From the NCBI GenBank assembly GCA_009833045.1, contig WUUP01000004.1:62001-126000 (forward strand): a stretch of 64,000 bases of DNA, in the 5' to 3' direction. The notes beneath the pieces were generated by a model. That model was not told the DNA's origin and made no database searches. It saw only the letters and a list, made by a program, of their open reading frames with translations. This document shows positions 25,726 to 34,090 of this stretch, in pieces. A program made the translations under genes and the position numbers. Position 1 is the first letter of the stretch, and each line of letters begins with the position of its first letter. This DNA comes from Saprospirales bacterium GYS_P2D (GTDB taxonomy: Bacteria > Bacteroidota > Bacteroidia > Chitinophagales > Saprospiraceae).

Positions 25726-27183
25726 ATGATCAGCATGCTAATAGATGACTATAAGGTAAAAGAGAATTTTGTAGATGAAGTCTTCACAGACCCTACAGCT
25801 CAGCAGTTCCTGTATGGTGACATATTAGAAGAGTTTTCTCGACTGAGTAAGGAGGATTTTGGAAAGCTTAATGATGCTATCGGTCTTACTTTTCTCAACT
25901 TAGGAATCACATATGCTGTCTACTCGGATGACAATGGGGGTACGGAAAAGATCTTTCCTTTTGATCTCATACCGAGGATCATAGACTATGCGGAGTGGCA
26001 GACCATTGAGGCTGGGATGATCCAGCGCAATAGAGCGATTAATCTTTTTATAGAGGATGTCTACAATGATGGTAAGATCCTAAGAGACAAAGTGGTCCCA
26101 AAAGAATTAGTCCTGTCATCTAAGTACTATCTGGACGAGATGAAGGGATTTTCCCCGCCAGAGGGCATACATACTCATATCTGTGGGACAGATCTGGTGC
26201 GACATAATGATGGTCAGATGTACGTCCTCGAAGACAATCTGCGAAATCCATCTGGCGTCAGCTATGTAGTGATGAATCGTAAGATCATGCACAATCGGTT
26301 TTCTGCCATGTTCAAAAGTAAAGAGGTGCTGCCGGTATCTGGATATGCACAGCGACTACTGGAGATGATGAAGTCAGTAGCACCACATGGGATGGAGGAT
26401 CCTGTCTGTGTATTGTTGACTCCAGGTCAATATAACTCTGCATACTATGAGCATACATTCTTAGCTCAAGAGATGGGTATCGAGCTGGTGGAAGGACGTG
26501 ATCTGACTATAGAAAATGACTATGTCTATATGAAGACCACAGCGGGCCTGATCAAGGTAGATGTGATCTATCGACGTATAGATGATCTCTTTTTAGATCC
26601 GGAGGTATACTTTGAGAAGTCGCTACTCGGCGTATATGGACTGATGAAATGCTATGCTAAAGGCAATGTGACGATCATCAATGCACCGGGCAATGGATTT
26701 AGCGATGATAAGGCGGTGTGTGCCTATGTACCTGATATGATCAAATACTACCTCGATGAAGATGCGATCATACCGAATGTGCCTACCTATATCTGCGACA
26801 AGCCTGATGATCTGAAGTATGTCCTCGAGCATACTCGAGAGCTGGTGGTCAAGCCGGTCGATATGAGCGGTGGATATGGTGTCACGATCTGTGACTCTAT
26901 ATCTGAGGCGGAGCTCGAAAAAGTAAGGGCGCAGATCAAGATGGATCCCCGGCGCTACATCGCTCAGCCAAAGATGTATCTATCGACTCATGCCACCTAC
27001 ATCAAGGATACTCAGACATTTGAGCCGAGGCACATCGATCTGAGGACCTTCTCACTCATGGGCCGAGACATGGACTATGTCTTGCCAGGAGGGCTGACTC
27101 GGGTAGCACTCAAAAAAGATAGTCTCATCGTCAACTCCTCACAGGGTGGCGGATCAAAAGATACTTGGATACTAAAAAAATAA
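25726..27183 (+). CDS. Circularly permuted ATP-grasp protein
   Basis: A 485-residue protein of the CP_ATPgrasp family. Landmarks include FPFDLIPRIIDYAEWQTIEA, the conserved HICGTDLVRHNDGQMYVLED and NLRNPSGVSYVVMNR, GFSDDKAVCAYVPDMIKYY and VVKPVDMSGGYGV. The ATP-grasp fold suggests a carboxylate-amine ligase that builds a peptide or amide bond with acyl-phosphate chemistry; its substrate is unknown. It is followed 3 bases later by the alpha-E protein and then Anbu, the standard order for this cluster. Confidence 0.92.
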   Translation: MISMLIDDYKVKENFVDEVFTDPTAQQFLYGDILEEFSRLSKEDFGKLNDAIGLTFLNLGITYAVYSDDNGGTEKIFPFDLIPRIIDYAEWQTIEAGMIQRNRAINLFIEDVYNDGKILRDKVVPKELVLSSKYYLDEMKGFSPPEGIHTHICGTDLVRHNDGQMYVLEDNLRNPSGVSYVVMNRKIMHNRFSAMFKSKEVLPVSGYAQRLLEMMKSVAPHGMEDPVCVLLTPGQYNSAYYEHTFLAQEMGIELVEGRDLTIENDYVYMKTTAGLIKVDVIYRRIDDLFLDPEVYFEKSLLGVYGLMKCYAKGNVTIINAPGNGFSDDKAVCAYVPDMIKYYLDEDAIIPNVPTYICDKPDDLKYVLEHTRELVVKPVDMSGGYGVTICDSISEAELEKVRAQIKMDPRRYIAQPKMYLSTHATYIKDTQTFEPRHIDLRTFSLMGRDMDYVLPGGLTRVALKKDSLIVNSSQGGGSKDTWILKK

Positions 27184-27186
27184 GAT

Positions 27187-28131
27187 ATGCTGTCGAGAGT
27201 AGCGAGTAATGTGTATTGGATGGGTCGATATCTCGAAAGAGCTGAGCATATGGCACGATACACTAAAGTGCAATATTTCACGATTTTTGATGCACCCAGT
27301 CTCCAGGATAAGGACTTTGCTCTGCGGTCGATCATCAATATGACAGGTATCGCATATGATCAAAGTCAAGAGGTCTTTGATGAGCAGGAGATCCTACTCA
27401 AAGTAGGGCTGGATAGAAGTACGGGTGCCTCTATTCTGTCCAATATATTCATGGCCAGAGAGAATGCTCGAAGTGCCCGGAATGTCTTATCTGACGAGCT
27501 ATGGGAGTATATCAATAGTTGCTATCATTTTACTAATAATTATGATCCTCAATACTTCAAGACTCGAGGACTATACGAATTCACGAGGGAGATCAATGAT
27601 CATATCTACATGATCAAGAGTTGTTTGTTTCAGACCTTGCTTCATGATTTTAAGTGGGTGATCATCAATCTGGGGATCTATCTCGAGAGATCGGTACAGC
27701 TGACACGGATCGTGCTGAGTAAGCTATCTGACATAGAGATACTCGAGGCGGACGGACGCAATGAAGTATTGATCGACTACCAGTGGACCACGGTGCTCAA
27801 GATGGTCGAAGGATTTGATATATACAATCGGCTCATTCGGCGCCATCAAAAACATCTCACACCGAGTTTATTCATCTTGAAGGATAGTACATTTCCTCGA
27901 TCCATACTGTACAATCTGGAGCACCTTCATCAGCTCGTCGAGCGGGTAGGGCGCTGGGAGCATCGGCAGAAGGAGCTCGAATATATGAGTGGACGATTAG
28001 CTAGTAAGATCAAATATCACTCTATCTGTGATGTCCAGGACATGAAAAAAACACTGAGCGAGGTGCTCTCGGAGCTATACGCCATCCATGCGGAGATTGA
28101 TAGACGACTATTTCATAATACTGAAGAGTAG
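27187..28131 (+). CDS. Alpha-E domain protein
   Basis: A 314-residue all-helical protein of the alpha-E family. It opens MLSRVASNVYWMGRYLERAE, which is diagnostic, followed by the ARENARSARNVLSDELWEYI segment. Alpha-E proteins nearly always follow the circularly permuted ATP-grasp gene and are predicted partners of it. The gap is 3 bases, implying a single message; biochemical function is not established. Confidence 0.92.
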   Translation: MLSRVASNVYWMGRYLERAEHMARYTKVQYFTIFDAPSLQDKDFALRSIINMTGIAYDQSQEVFDEQEILLKVGLDRSTGASILSNIFMARENARSARNVLSDELWEYINSCYHFTNNYDPQYFKTRGLYEFTREINDHIYMIKSCLFQTLLHDFKWVIINLGIYLERSVQLTRIVLSKLSDIEILEADGRNEVLIDYQWTTVLKMVEGFDIYNRLIRRHQKHLTPSLFILKDSTFPRSILYNLEHLHQLVERVGRWEHRQKELEYMSGRLASKIKYHSICDVQDMKKTLSEVLSELYAIHAEIDRRLFHNTEE

Positions 28132-28223
28132 TAGAAGTAATCTATCTGCTATTAATCCATAAAAGCTGCGCTGACTAAGCAAAAAATAGCGATCTATGCA
28201 GCACTAAAAAATAATCATATCTC

Positions 28224-28946
28224 ATGACTTACTGTCTGGGCGTAAAAGTAGAAGACGGCCTACTGGCCATAGCCGATACCCGTATCACTTCAGGTACCGA
28301 GACTACCAGTGCCAAAAAAATCTCTGTGCACAAGGCTGGCGAAAATCAATTGTTCTTGATGACATCGGGCCTGCGCTCGATCCGAGACAAAGCAGTTACC
28401 TATTTCGAGGAGATTTTAGATGTTCCTGACTGGCACTTTACTAAGATGTATCAGGCTGTCAATGCATTTGGTGAGCAACTGCGGCGTGTCAAAAGTGAGG
28501 ATAAGGCTGCGCTCATGGAGAGCGGCTTAGTGTTCAATCTTTTCTCCATAGTAGGTGGACAGCTGCAAGATGATAAAGAACACAAACTCTTCTTGCTATA
28601 TCCAGAAGGAAACTGGATCGAAATCGGTGAGGCAACGCCATTCACAATCATTGGGAATAGTGGCTACGGAAAGCCGATACTAAATAGGGTCATTACTAAA
28701 GAATCTTCGCTACGCTATGCGCTGAAGACAGGGATACTATCCTTTGACTCGACTCGTGTCAGTGCTAATGACGTAGGCTATCCGATTGATGTAGTCATCA
28801 TGAAAAAGAATCATGGGGAGCTAATAGAAGAAAGATTCACTGAAGATGCGATGGCTCGTATCGGAGAGATGTGGGGAGCCAATCTCCGCAAGCTTATCAG
28901 GGATATTCCTGATGACTGGGTGACAGATCTGATCGATATCGATTAG
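28224..28946 (+). CDS. anbu: Anbu (ancestral beta-subunit proteasome-like protease)
   Basis: A 240-residue member of the 20S proteasome beta/HslV superfamily in the Anbu branch. After Met removal the N-terminus is TYCLGVKVEDGLLAIADTRI, placing Thr2 as the N-terminal nucleophile with the D-T-R motif typical of the family and Lys at SAKKISVH. Anbu assembles into open helical or ring-like oligomers, and its natural substrate is unresolved. It ends a plus-strand run (ATP-grasp, alpha-E, Anbu) divergent from the transglutaminase gene. Iyer and Aravind-type analyses of this gene set propose a peptide-tagging pathway; that function remains inference. Confidence 0.92.
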   Translation: MTYCLGVKVEDGLLAIADTRITSGTETTSAKKISVHKAGENQLFLMTSGLRSIRDKAVTYFEEILDVPDWHFTKMYQAVNAFGEQLRRVKSEDKAALMESGLVFNLFSIVGGQLQDDKEHKLFLLYPEGNWIEIGEATPFTIIGNSGYGKPILNRVITKESSLRYALKTGILSFDSTRVSANDVGYPIDVVIMKKNHGELIEERFTEDAMARIGEMWGANLRKLIRDIPDDWVTDLIDID

Positions 28947-29128
28947 TTCTTATGTCCAGGACACTTGCCGCAGCGCTTTTTTTCTGACTTCTTATATTTT
29001 TTACAGCACTTCTTTTTGCCACAGTACATAGCTTTATAGTCCAGACGGCTATAGACTGCTATCTGCTGAGCCGTGTAGCTATCTCTTTGCTCAGGGTCTA
29101 TGATGATTGGAGGGAGTGATGGTGTCAT
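28943..29128 (-). CDS. Small Lys/Cys-rich protein, hypothetical
   Basis: A 61-residue frame convergent with anbu, overlapping its stop by four bases. The first half (MTPSLPPIIIDPEQRDSYTA) is Pro-rich; the second half is very basic and Cys-rich (YCGKKKCCKKYKKSEKKRCG, then KCPGH), with six Cys suggestive of metal or disulfide binding. Similar Lys/Cys tails occur in small Bacteroidota proteins, so it is probably real, but no function is known. Confidence 0.5.
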   Translation of the reverse strand: MTPSLPPIIIDPEQRDSYTAQQIAVYSRLDYKAMYCGKKKCCKKYKKSEKKRCGKCPGHKN

Positions 29129-29204
29129 CTGTTAACTTCTGTGATTATGAGCGCAAGATATTAGCACTACTTCTGCTTTGGTATCACAAAAATGTAGAGA
29201 GGTC

Positions 29205-29220
29205 TACCTAATGTTAGGTA
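29205..29220. promoter_or_regulatory. Inverted repeat upstream of ferritin, possible operator
   Basis: A 7-base inverted repeat TACCTAA/TTAGGTA with a two-base centre lies 106 bases before the ferritin ATG. Its size suits a dimeric repressor such as a metal regulator, but the arm order differs from the DtxR/IdeR consensus, so the regulator is unknown. Confidence 0.35.
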
Positions 29221-29325
29221 TGAAGAAATGGGTAGCTGAGACTAAACAAAAGCAGGCCACATTTTTTTAGTGTAGTATAGGCAGGTTTGCTACATTGGCA
29301 TATCAATCAATAAAACAGCGACAAG

Positions 29326-29835
29326 ATGTTCAGTAAAAAAATGCAAGATGCTCTGAATGAGCAAGTTAAGATAGAAGCTCAGTCCTCACAGGTATATCTC
29401 GCTATGGCCTCATGGGCAGAGATACAGCCAGGTATTGACAATATTACAGCATTCTTTTATCGTCATAGCGACGAGGAGCGTATGCATATGCTCAAGCTGA
29501 TACATTTTATCAATGAGCGAGGAGGCTTCGCAGTTGTACCACCCTTGGAGCAGCCACATTTGACATTCCCATCGATAAAGCATGCCTTTCAGGAGCTGCT
29601 CAAGCATGAGATGTACGTATCAGAGAGTATCAATAACTGTGTAGACATAGCCCTATCAGAGAAAGATTACGCTACGCACAACTTCCTGCAGTGGTATGTC
29701 GCTGAGCAGATCGAAGAGGAGGCTCTCGCTCGTACAATCAATGATAAGCTCGAGCTCATCGGTGATGATAAGGGCGGTCTATACTTACTCGATAGGGATA
29801 TCTTACAGGTATCTGTAGTCGGCAATGGTCAGTAG
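29326..29835 (+). CDS. Ferritin
   Basis: A 169-residue bacterial non-haem ferritin that oxidises Fe2+ and stores iron in a 24-mer shell. Ferroxidase-centre residues are visible: Glu in QVKIEAQSSQVYLAMASWAE, E-x-x-H in HSDEERMHMLKL, Glu in LLKHEMYVSESIN and E/Q in WYVAEQIEEEALA. Length is normal. The gene is monocistronic, converges on the ABC ATPase gene with no gap at the 3' end, and has a possible operator at 29205-29220. Confidence 0.93.
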   Translation: MFSKKMQDALNEQVKIEAQSSQVYLAMASWAEIQPGIDNITAFFYRHSDEERMHMLKLIHFINERGGFAVVPPLEQPHLTFPSIKHAFQELLKHEMYVSESINNCVDIALSEKDYATHNFLQWYVAEQIEEEALARTINDKLELIGDDKGGLYLLDRDILQVSVVGNGQ

Positions 29836-30519
29836 TCAGTGCTCTCCGAGTATTTGATCTATTTGGCTCCCAACAGTATAGTCTTTCATTTTTTCTTCGA
29901 GTGCGCTATAGTCTTGAGGTAAGATAGCCTCACTCAGATGGCCCTGATCCAGTGTGTATAGTACATCACAGGTGTCTCTCAGTGTGCTGAATATATGTGA
30001 GGATATTAGGATTATTTTGCCCTGATCTCTGAGCCTTTGGATCAGTGCTGTGATGAGCATATTGCTTTGGATGTCGACACCATTATAGGGTTCATCGAGG
30101 ATATAAATATCGTTTTGCTGCAGCAGTATCGCCATCAGTGCGAGTTTTTTCTTCATACCTGTACTGTAGGTGCTGGCATATTCATTCAGCGGCAGCTCAA
30201 AGATGTTTTTAGTATCCAGATTAGGGACTTTTTTGTCCCTGGCATGGCAGAGCAGGTGGATATATTCTGCTCCCGTCATATAGCTCATGAATATAGGGTG
30301 AGTGTGTAGAAGACCTATGTGATTTTTGAGCTTATCATAGGGGCTATGTATCTCTCCCTGATGGCTCAGGAGCCCCGCTATGCTATGAAAGAGGGTAGTT
30401 TTACCTGCTCCGTTGTGTCCGATGATGCCATAGACTCGGCCTGGCTCGAGAGTGAGGTTGATATGATGGAGGACCTGCTTGGCTCCATAGGCTTTGGAGA
30501 GATGTGATATCTGTATCAT
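29836..30519 (-). CDS. ABC transporter ATP-binding protein
   Basis: A 227-residue ABC ATPase. Walker A is GIIGHNGAGKTTLFHSIAGL near residue 32, the signature appears as the degenerate STGMKKKLALMAILL, Walker B is IYILDEPYNGVD and the H-loop is ISSHIFSTL. The signature is STGMKK instead of LSGGQ, a variant common in simple export systems of this type. It follows the membrane partner gene with a four-base overlap. Substrate is unknown. Confidence 0.9.
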   Translation of the reverse strand: MIQISHLSKAYGAKQVLHHINLTLEPGRVYGIIGHNGAGKTTLFHSIAGLLSHQGEIHSPYDKLKNHIGLLHTHPIFMSYMTGAEYIHLLCHARDKKVPNLDTKNIFELPLNEYASTYSTGMKKKLALMAILLQQNDIYILDEPYNGVDIQSNMLITALIQRLRDQGKIILISSHIFSTLRDTCDVLYTLDQGHLSEAILPQDYSALEEKMKDYTVGSQIDQILGEH

Positions 30520-31433
30520 GCTAAGAAGTAATCGAGTTTAGCTATAGCTCTACGGTAAAAACTAATAGCAAATAATATCGGTAATGGAGGCAACAGTAGT
30601 GCGAATCCGTACAAGAATCCTGTAGCAATGGGCATCTGACCAGGGTAGTAAGCATATTTAGACATTAGATGTACTGTGACATAGAGAATACCGATGAGCA
30701 TGATCACGCAGACATGCCACCAGTGAGCTGAGAAAAAGTATATATTGGCTACAGCCAAAGGGAGAGATAAGATCAATGATCCAATTAATGACGACTGAAT
30801 TTTGTGGATCAAAAAGGCTCGACTGTCGAGCTGATATATCCAGACAAATTGGGCATCCTCTTGCTCGCTATACCAGCTCATGGTCATCAAAAAAGGAATT
30901 GCTAAGCAGAATGCGGCCAGATTGAAATTGTCGACACGTATTGCATTGTATAGCACGATGATGACGATCAAAAGGAGCCAGCCGTATCTTCTGAATCCTC
31001 TGATCAGCTCGAATGCATAGGGCCTGAATGGAGTCGGGATCTTCTGACTCTGAAGCCGTGGTATCGGTAGTAGAGCGGATATCGCAGCGATGAGCATCCC
31101 CATCAAAGCTGCGATAAAGTCCCCTCTCATGGAGGTATAAATAACGGCAGGCAGCATTAGTACGCTATGTGTGATCAGTCTGATATGTGTGATCTGATGT
31201 CGATCATATATAGTCTCGATGAGAGACAGATGCTGATCATGATAGTAGCTCCATATGATCTGTAGTGATAGGAGAATCAGTATAAAAGGGGCATATGCGC
31301 TCCGTGCATAAAGCACTGTAGCAATGGCGATATATCCTATCAGCACCAAGATTAGTGCTGCTAATGGCGACAGTCCAAATGCTCTGATCCTGCGACATAG
31401 GCGACGATACTGTATCAAATAGTAGTAAGTCAT
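30516..31433 (-). CDS. Multi-pass membrane partner of the ABC ATPase
   Basis: A 305-residue protein with about eight to ten hydrophobic helices (LSPLAALILVLIGYIAIATV, YAPFILILLSLQIIWSYY, GWLLLIVIIVLYNAI, FLYGFALLLPPLPILFAISF). It overlaps the ABC ATPase gene by four bases, so it is the probable permease. It does not match a well-known permease family by eye; no substrate can be proposed. Confidence 0.75.
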   Translation of the reverse strand: MTYYYLIQYRRLCRRIRAFGLSPLAALILVLIGYIAIATVLYARSAYAPFILILLSLQIIWSYYHDQHLSLIETIYDRHQITHIRLITHSVLMLPAVIYTSMRGDFIAALMGMLIAAISALLPIPRLQSQKIPTPFRPYAFELIRGFRRYGWLLLIVIIVLYNAIRVDNFNLAAFCLAIPFLMTMSWYSEQEDAQFVWIYQLDSRAFLIHKIQSSLIGSLILSLPLAVANIYFFSAHWWHVCVIMLIGILYVTVHLMSKYAYYPGQMPIATGFLYGFALLLPPLPILFAISFYRRAIAKLDYFLA

Positions 31434-31530
31434 AAAATGCGAAAGCTAATCAAATACTGCTACAGATCACGCTAATATCGACCAACAAATGTGATACATA
31501 ATACCTATGTGAGCTGTACATGATAGTACC

Positions 31531-32916
31531 TTATAGATCAGATATGGCGCTGTCGAGCCAGGTCATTCTATCTGATATCCAATCTTTGAAATAAGCACTT
31601 TCGTCCTCGTAACTGCTACCCACGTAATTATTTGGCCAGATATACTGCCCTATGACTGGCCAGATCATAAAGTTTTGATCTATAGCACCCGCCTTGCTGA
31701 GCACGCTGATATCTTGATCTATACGAGTGTGAATGGATGACGTATTGAGAATGCCTGATCGGAGAGTCGTCCATCTATCTTGGAGAGCACTCACATATGT
31801 CGGATCCGATAGTAATCGCTCCCACCAAAATGGTACCTGCCAAAAGTCATTGGCGCAACGCTGATTGAAGGCGTAGGCCCAACCATTGCTGCTACCACCG
31901 CTGCAGTAATCTGCATTGCCAAATGCCAGATTGAAGTCCCAAATAGGCCCCATAGTCAGCTTGCCATTTTTATCCTTGTGCATGAAGGTGGAGAGACGAT
32001 AGCCATCGACATTATTCGTGATTTCATTGAGGATAAAAAAGTCTATAAACGAACTCACATCTATCATAGGAGCATAGCCGATCTCAGCATCTGTGAACTC
32101 GTCAGATGCCAGTCGAGCTTCAAATTCGCCGATATACTCCGAGATGTATACTTTTTGCTCCACAGTGATATCCTCAGCGTCAGGATACTCATATAGAAAT
32201 CTGATCCTTTGTCCATCAGTGGAGTGATAAGGAGCATAGGCAGACTCAAATGAGTTTTGCTGATTATAGCCTTCACCGAGATTGTTTCCTGCGGTCTTAT
32301 CGATTTTGAGGATGTAGCCTCCAGTCAGGTCTTCACCGCTATTTTCATCATCTTTCAGTTTATTGATATCTATTCGCCCTTTATCTCGTTTTAGTTTCTC
32401 CATAAAAACATGGACTCCTCGTGGTTCATCATTGACAGTGAGATCTACCAGCTCGCAGCGACTACTGTACCATCCCATATCTCGGGCGATATCATATATG
32501 ATTTTATTGCGTAGGAGTGTTTTATCAGTATATGGTGCATAGAGTATCCAGTCTTCTTCTTCTGGCATGTCAAAGAGGGATGCCTCTATATCCTCCAGTT
32601 CTTCGTCCCATAGCTCGATACCGTAAGATTTTTTAGGGAATAGTGACTGAGATGATGCGCCTCTATATTCTGCTCCAGCTACTCCATGATAGATAGTGTC
32701 TATCCCATCTACGATGAGCATAGTGGTGGGGACCTTAGGTTCATCTACTATGGTATTGCCTTGGGTATTGATATATACCTGAGGTAGGCGATCTGCGGGA
32801 TCAATAGGTGTGGGATCAGTGCCGTCGTCGTCGCCACATGCTATGACTACGAGCATCAAGAGGAGAATCAAAAATTGACTTATAATTCGAGAAAATGATT
32901 TACTTATGTTTTTCAT
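31531..32916 (-). CDS. CotH-family protein kinase-like lipoprotein
   Basis: A 461-residue exported protein. The signal ends at a lipobox in LLLMLVVIACGDDD, with the acidic +2 residues and DDDGTDP linker common in surface lipoproteins. The CotH domain follows: YRGASSQSLFPKKSYGIELW, LYAPYTDKTLLRNKIIYDIA, HVFMEKLKRDKGRIDI, GGYILKIDKTAG, and the metal/catalytic segment GPIWDFNLAFGNAD. CotH proteins include atypical kinases that phosphorylate spore-coat proteins; in Bacteroidota the secreted forms have unknown targets. Monocistronic. Confidence 0.87.
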   Translation of the reverse strand: MKNISKSFSRIISQFLILLLMLVVIACGDDDGTDPTPIDPADRLPQVYINTQGNTIVDEPKVPTTMLIVDGIDTIYHGVAGAEYRGASSQSLFPKKSYGIELWDEELEDIEASLFDMPEEEDWILYAPYTDKTLLRNKIIYDIARDMGWYSSRCELVDLTVNDEPRGVHVFMEKLKRDKGRIDINKLKDDENSGEDLTGGYILKIDKTAGNNLGEGYNQQNSFESAYAPYHSTDGQRIRFLYEYPDAEDITVEQKVYISEYIGEFEARLASDEFTDAEIGYAPMIDVSSFIDFFILNEITNNVDGYRLSTFMHKDKNGKLTMGPIWDFNLAFGNADYCSGGSSNGWAYAFNQRCANDFWQVPFWWERLLSDPTYVSALQDRWTTLRSGILNTSSIHTRIDQDISVLSKAGAIDQNFMIWPVIGQYIWPNNYVGSSYEDESAYFKDWISDRMTWLDSAISDL

Positions 32917-33025
32917 GCAGCTTGGTTTAGATAGTGCTTTCTCTCTTTAAAGTTAATGATACTACTAATATTGTACCGACTCATCAGATGAAGTATATCT
33001 GTGGTAGATACCAAGAAAAATGCAT

Positions 33026-33065
33026 AAAAAAAGCCCCTCAAGAAACAGGTGATTTCTTGAGAGGC
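33026..33065 (-). terminator. Terminator of the mscS-like gene
   Basis: A near-perfect stem (33033-33045 with 33053-33065) is followed on the minus strand by seven T. It lies 20 bases after the channel gene stop. Confidence 0.85.
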
Positions 33066-33085
33066 TTTAAATTTTCTTGATCCTA

Positions 33086-33991
33086 TTAGTTGTTATTATT
33101 GGAAAATTCTGGAGTCTTGATCTTCAGCTCTTCCACTGCATTATTCTGATGGATGAGTGTCCTGATCGGGAATGGGATGTCAATATCATTGGCATCAAAT
33201 GCTTCTTTCAGCTTCATGATGGCTTCACTTTTCACCTCGAGGGCGTTGAGTTTTTCTCGGCCATCCACCCAAAATCGGAGCATAAAGTCTATCGAACTAC
33301 CTCCAAAATCGGTATAGTAAAACTCTATAGCTTCATTGTACTTGGGTGGGAATAATTCTTCGATGGCACTGATGGCGATCTTTTTGACAGCCTCCAGATT
33401 GGAGTCGTATGAGACACCACAGGTGACAGTGGATCGGATGCGCTGAGTCAAGCCATAATTTTTAAATGGATTGTCCATAATCATAGTGTTTGGTAGTACT
33501 ACGATGTTGTTATCTGCTTCTTTTATACGAGTGTTTCTGAGATTGATGCTCACTACTTTTCCTGAGTATCCATTAGTGACGATCCAGTCGCCGACATTAA
33601 TCTCATCTTTGATAGCTATGAATAGTCCCGAGAAGGTATTGGACAGGGTGCCCTGTAGAGCTAATGAAATCGCCAAACCTGCGACCCCAGCACCTGCGAG
33701 TAAGCTCTTGAGCGTGCCATCCAGATTGAGTATAGCGAGTGATAGCAGTAGGCCGATGAGTACGACTACGATAGCTGTCACATTTGCTATGAGTCCTCGG
33801 ATAGATGGCTGTTTGATGAATCTTTGAGTGAATTTGCGTGTCCAGCCCTGCAGATATCTGGATAGGATATATGCCAAAGTGAATACTATGATGGCGATGA
33901 GAAAGTTAGGGAGATTGAGTATGAGTGCGTCAAACCATCCTGATAGTTTGTCGGTGAGTTTTGATAGTGAGTTTGAGAGTTGCTCCTCCAT
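33086..33991 (-). CDS. Small-conductance mechanosensitive channel (MscS family)
   Basis: A 301-residue MscS-like channel that releases solutes under hypo-osmotic stress. Three N-terminal helices are seen; the pore-lining TM3 is the Gly/Ala-rich LLAGAGVAGLAISLALQGTL SN-type segment near residue 95-115. The beta domain follows (VGDWIVTNGYSGKVVSINLR, VLPNTMIMDNPFKNY), then the cytosolic C-terminal domain. Length and motifs match E. coli MscS closely. It is monocistronic with its own terminator. Confidence 0.93.
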   Translation of the reverse strand: MEEQLSNSLSKLTDKLSGWFDALILNLPNFLIAIIVFTLAYILSRYLQGWTRKFTQRFIKQPSIRGLIANVTAIVVVLIGLLLSLAILNLDGTLKSLLAGAGVAGLAISLALQGTLSNTFSGLFIAIKDEINVGDWIVTNGYSGKVVSINLRNTRIKEADNNIVVLPNTMIMDNPFKNYGLTQRIRSTVTCGVSYDSNLEAVKKIAISAIEELFPPKYNEAIEFYYTDFGGSSIDFMLRFWVDGREKLNALEVKSEAIMKLKEAFDANDIDIPFPIRTLIHQNNAVEELKIKTPEFSNNNN

Positions 33992-34090
33992 GTATATAGT
34001 GTTTTGTATGATCGATTTAGCTGATATTCAGCGGATTGTATACATATGAGACAGCAGGGGAGTAGCTTTTTGTTAGGTAGAGAATGGTGA

